Source: an uncultured Bacilli bacterium
GTDB taxonomy: Bacteria > Bacillota_I > Bacilli_A > RF39 > UBA660
Assembly (NCBI GenBank): GCA_948760655.1
Contig: CAQBKK010000048.1
Span: 1-8,391, forward strand
Direction of reading: 5' to 3'
DNA length: 8,391 nt
Shown: positions 5,978-8,391 of the stretch, piece by piece
How positions within the stretch are numbered: the first letter of the stretch is position 1
How the letters are laid out: every line of letters begins with the position of its first letter
Made by a program: the position numbers and the translations under genes
The notes under the pieces: model-generated
The model's database searches: none
Told to the model about the DNA's origin: nothing
Seen by the model: the letters and a program-made list of their open reading frames with translations, nothing else

Positions 5978-7186
5978 TTAAAATAACCTCAATTGTTCTG
6001 TTTTATTAGGTAAAGTACTTTTATCTTCTAGCATTAAGTTTTGGATAATAAATTCTTTTTTGAAAAATTCTTTGTTCGTTATGTATTTACCATTACACAG
6101 AATAAAGTACTTCGCTCGTTTTAAGACAACGCCCATTCGTTTTAAATCTTCTAAGTGAATGGTAAATTTTTTGCGAGACATGATAATTCTTTTAGCACTT
6201 TTAACACCTATTCCAGGAATTTTTAATAAATCATAATAAGAACAAGTGCTAATTTCTTTTGGGAATTCTTCTAAATGTCTTAATGCCCAATCCGCTTTGG
6301 GGTCAAGTAATATGTTAAAGTTTGGGTTTCGTTCATCTAAAAGATCGGTAATTTTGTAGTTATAAAAGCGAATTAGCCAATCCGCTTGGTAAAGTCTATT
6401 TTCTCTTACTAAAGGAGGATGTTCTAGACTTGGAAGTAAATTATCTTTATTTACTGGAACATATGCTGAATAAAAGACGCGTTTTAAATGATAGTTTTCG
6501 TATAAATGAGAACTTTTGCTCATAATTTGGTAGTCTGTTTCTTTGGTGGCTCCAATAATCATTTGCGTACTTTGACCAGCTGGAACATATTTTTTACTTT
6601 GGTTTGTTTTTACATATTCCATAATTTGAGACACATTTTTACTTTCTTTATTTGGAGCAAGAAGTTTTAAACCATTTTCGGTGGGAAGTTCAATGTTTGC
6701 ACTTAATCGATCGACAAGAGTTCCTAGTTCTTTTAATAATTTTTGACTAGCCCCAGGAATAGCTTTGGCATGGATATAACCATTAAAGTGATATTTATGT
6801 CGCAAAAGGGAAATTGTTTTAATTAAAAGTTCCATAGTATAGTCTGGGCTTTTGATAATACCTGAACTTAAGAATAAACCTTCTATATAATTTCGACGAT
6901 AAAAGTTTAGGGTAATTGTACATATTTCTTCTGGAGTAAATAGGGCTCTTTTGATAGTATTGCTTTTACGATTCAAACAATATTTGCAATCAAAAATACA
7001 ACAATTGGTTAAAAGTATTTTTAAAAGAGATATGCATCTTCCGTCGGAAGCAAATGAGTGACATATTCCAGATCTAGCAGCAGCACCTATTCCATTGGTA
7101 TTTTTTCTACTACTACCACTTGATGAACAAGATGCATCGTATTTGGCACTATCTGCTAAAATTTTTAACTTTTCTTGCAATTCCAT
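5978..7186 (-). CDS. putative DNA modification/repair radical SAM protein (TIGR03916-like)
   Basis: This encodes a 402-residue cytoplasmic iron-sulphur enzyme and is the first gene of the operon. Residues 1-60 carry the family start (LADSAKYDASCSSSGSSRKN; GICHSFASDGRCISLLKILL). The radical SAM cluster motif is C63-x3-C67-x2-C70 (CIFDCKYC), which binds a 4Fe-4S cluster and S-adenosylmethionine. Further family segments are RRNYIEGLFLSSGIIKSPDY (97-116), NGYIHAKAIPGAS, NIELPTENGLKLLAP and GATKETDYQIM. A helix-hairpin-helix (LLKIPGIGVKSAKRI, about 320-334) suggests DNA contact. I prefer ATG 7186 to the TTG at 7198: GGTGATC (7196-7190), complementary to the far 3' end of 16S rRNA, precedes it, and family members begin near this Met. 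The substrate is unknown; the repair/modification role is the family's predicted one. The frame is intact with all key residues. Confidence 0.88.
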   Translation of the reverse strand: MELQEKLKILADSAKYDASCSSSGSSRKNTNGIGAAARSGICHSFASDGRCISLLKILLTNCCIFDCKYCLNRKSNTIKRALFTPEEICTITLNFYRRNYIEGLFLSSGIIKSPDYTMELLIKTISLLRHKYHFNGYIHAKAIPGASQKLLKELGTLVDRLSANIELPTENGLKLLAPNKESKNVSQIMEYVKTNQSKKYVPAGQSTQMIIGATKETDYQIMSKSSHLYENYHLKRVFYSAYVPVNKDNLLPSLEHPPLVRENRLYQADWLIRFYNYKITDLLDERNPNFNILLDPKADWALRHLEEFPKEISTCSYYDLLKIPGIGVKSAKRIIMSRKKFTIHLEDLKRMGVVLKRAKYFILCNGKYITNKEFFKKEFIIQNLMLEDKSTLPNKTEQLRLF

Positions 7187-7202
7187 GGGGATCACCAATG
7201 CT

Positions 7203-7238
7203 ATTGTACTATAAAATTATATATAAATCAAACGTTTG
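7203..7238 (-). promoter_or_regulatory. operon promoter with a CAAACGTTTG palindrome on its -35
   Basis: The minus strand reads TTGATT (7231-7226), 17 bases, then TACAAT (7208-7203). The start would be near 7196, so the leader to ATG 7186 is only about 10 bases and begins at the GGTGATC. A second TATAAT at 7221-7216 has no good -35. The perfect 10-base palindrome CAAACGTTTG (7229-7238) overlaps the -35 and could be an operator. Its CG-centred form is like LacI-family sites, and it does not fit the Firmicutes LexA box GAAC-N4-GTTC. Confidence 0.5.
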
Positions 7239-7281
7239 TTTGTGTTTTTGGGTGGTAATTTTTAACATTAAAATAAATTTA

Positions 7282-7318
7282 AATAAAAAAAAATAAAGAA
7301 CTACAATTTAATTCTTTA
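7282..7318 (-). terminator. intrinsic terminator after the Rpn gene
   Basis: On the minus strand TAAAGAA (7318-7312) pairs with TTCTTTA (7300-7294), and the 3' arm continues into a run of nine T residues. The stem is seven pairs, AT-rich, with an 11-base loop. It lies about 130 bases past the Rpn stop and would insulate the downstream radical SAM operon from Rpn transcription. Confidence 0.5.
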
Positions 7319-7446
7319 ACTCTGCATCTCTCACTTCCAAGCAATTCATTAGATTATGTATTTAATTCAAAATATGTTTAATTTCACTACTTCAATACTC
7401 ATAATAACAAAACAACTCAGATTATAGTTATAAAAATTTTACCATT

Positions 7447-8135
7447 TTAAACTATTTCTTTTAATTTTTTTATTTCATTTAAAGATAATTTAGTAATCTT
7501 AGATATTTGCTCAATGGAAATTGTATCTAGAACAAGTAATTCTTTTGCTATTTCAATAGAATTTTGTTTGGTTCCTTCTTGAATACCTTTTTCAATACCT
7601 TCTTCTCTGGTGTATTTACTTACAAATTCTTCGTCGCTATTTAATTCTAGTAATTCGTCTTTATATTTTTCCATTAGCTTATCACCTCGAACAAACTCTT
7701 TTAAATCATTTCTTTTTTCTAAATCTAACATTATAAAATATTTGTATTTATCCATGTTATAGCTTAAATTTATTTGAATATATTTAGATTTAGTATCATA
7801 TCTTTTATTTGCTTTAATATTTCTACTAGTTATAAACCGAAAGAAATAATTTAAATTTCTAATTCTTTCTTCTAATCCATTACTTCAATTTCGTAATATT
7901 CATTATCACATTTAACAATTAAATCAACTGTTTTTTCTTTTTCTAAGATATTTTCTACGGGTAAGTCTTGTGGGATATACTTAGTTATTACAACAGGTTT
8001 ACCTAAAGCTGTTTCTAAAATACATTCTAAGATATCTTGATTTTTTAACATAATAGATTTAAAAGCTAAATCATATCTACTTGTAATTAAGACATCTTTA
8101 TTTTTCTTTTCTTGAACTTTCTTTAATGTTGTCAT
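7447..8135 (-). pseudogene. Rpn / PD-(D/E)XK nuclease family transposase, frameshifted
   Basis: This family (recombination-promoting nuclease/putative transposase) consists of PD-(D/E)XK nucleases of mobile elements. ATG 8135 follows GAAAGGA (8150-8144) at 8 bases. The first part has the typical opening (SRYDLAFKSIMLKNQDILEC), the catalytic Asp in KTVDLIVK, and YYEIEV at the Glu position. The frame then hits TAG (7874-7872). Restoring one A in the GTAAT near 7883-7879 gives EIEVN and continues GLEERIRNLNYFFRFITSRN... through KYIQINLSYNMDKY into the second frame. That frame ends with EGIEKGIQEGTKQ and a typical C-terminal IEIAKELL..ISIEQISKITKLS. The repaired product is about 229 residues, at the short end for the family. 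The gap between the two open parts is thus coding, not spacer. This looks like recent single-base inactivation, as the rest is well kept. Confidence 0.82.
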
Positions 8136-8161
8136 AATAATATTCCTTTCATTGGTTGTTT

Positions 8162-8190
8162 ATCATAATGAACAAATTTAAATAGTTCAA
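8162..8190 (-). promoter_or_regulatory. promoter of the Rpn gene
   Basis: The minus strand reads TTGAAC (8190-8185), exactly 17 bases, then TATGAT (8167-8162), a strong sigma-A promoter 27 bases before ATG 8135. An inverted repeat TGAAC (8189-8185) / GTTCA (8173-8169), 11 bases apart, lies over the -35 and spacer and may be an operator. Confidence 0.5.
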
Positions 8191-8304
8191 GAGAATGTTT
8201 TGACATATTTTATCTTTATTTAAGTGGCTTTAGCAAGTTAAGTAATTTAACACTAGTGATACTATAAACGGAACTTTATCATAGCTATATTTTTAATAGG
8301 TTAC

Positions 8305-8333
8305 TTGAGTTTACTAAAAGTGTACTATATAAA
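8305..8333 (+). promoter_or_regulatory. possible plus-strand promoter near the right edge
   Basis: TTGAGT (8305-8310), 17 bases, then TATAAA (8328-8333) fits a sigma-A promoter reading towards the window edge. It lies in a gene-free stretch (8191-8391) where I see no clear coding sequence. What it would drive is outside the window. Confidence 0.25.
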
Positions 8334-8346
8334 AATAGAATATCTT

Positions 8347-8371
8347 GGTTTTCAAAAGATAAAACCTTTTT
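8347..8371 (+). terminator. possible terminator-like hairpin near the right edge
   Basis: GGTTTT (8347-8352) pairs with AAAACC (8361-8366), and five T residues follow. It falls just after the possible promoter at 8305-8333, so the two calls are hard to combine unless it is an early attenuator. Confidence 0.28.
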
Positions 8372-8391
8372 AATAACCTTATCATTTAAAA

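Noticed and set aside
7226..7240. LexA/SOS box upstream of the putative DNA repair operon
   Set aside because: The palindrome CAAACGTTTG lacks the GAAC-N4-GTTC spacing of Firmicutes LexA sites.
8285..8391. 34-codon open minus frame running in from the right edge
   Set aside because: It is short, without a recognisable motif, and within chance for one of several frames; a gene tail remains possible but unsupported.
1..8391. CRISPR array, tRNA or rRNA genes, insertion-sequence ends
   Set aside because: I saw no regularly spaced repeats, no cloverleaf or rRNA signature and no paired terminal repeats with target duplication.

Overview
The window is very AT-rich and has the look of a low-GC Firmicutes or Mycoplasmatota-like bacterium, perhaps an uncultured gut Bacilli/RF39-type lineage. 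The signs are strong GGAGG-type ribosome binding sites, short AT-rich promoters, A/T-ending codons and a Gram-positive style lipoprotein. TGA is used as a stop (the DUF4130 gene ends in TGA within an ATGA overlap) and Trp is TGG, so the code is the standard bacterial one. The taxonomy is inference.

Layout. Positions 1-1600 hold a possible gene tail on the plus strand, then on the minus strand an AbiE-type (type IV) toxin-antitoxin pair. Its antitoxin gene abiEi is intact; its toxin gene abiEii is cut by one in-frame TAA. Positions 1600-2040 hold no intact gene. They contain the abiE promoter, a divergent plus-strand promoter and terminator that together would make a small RNA of about 85 nt, and some unexplained structured or decayed sequence. 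Positions 2040-3000 hold a heavily decayed FokI-family restriction endonuclease on the minus strand, with several stops, frameshifts and both catalytic aspartates lost. An intact two-repeat lipoprotein gene follows on the plus strand (3095-3649).

The best-preserved part is a tight three-gene minus-strand operon, 7186 to 3681. It encodes a radical SAM protein of the putative DNA modification/repair family (TIGR03916-like), a DUF4130/TIGR03915 protein (its usual partner), and a divergent GroEL-family chaperonin of 517 residues. The genes are adjacent or overlap (TAA directly followed by ATG, then ATGA) and share one good promoter. The chaperonin keeps the ATPase residues but has a diverged apical domain and no Gly/Met tail, and no groES lies in the window. 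This association is the strongest candidate for a little-described system here.

Upstream of the operon lies an Rpn/PD-(D/E)XK nuclease family transposase gene on the minus strand (8135-7447). It has its own good promoter and terminator but is broken by a one-base frameshift. Overall, an intact and apparently selected operon sits among decaying defence and mobile genes.
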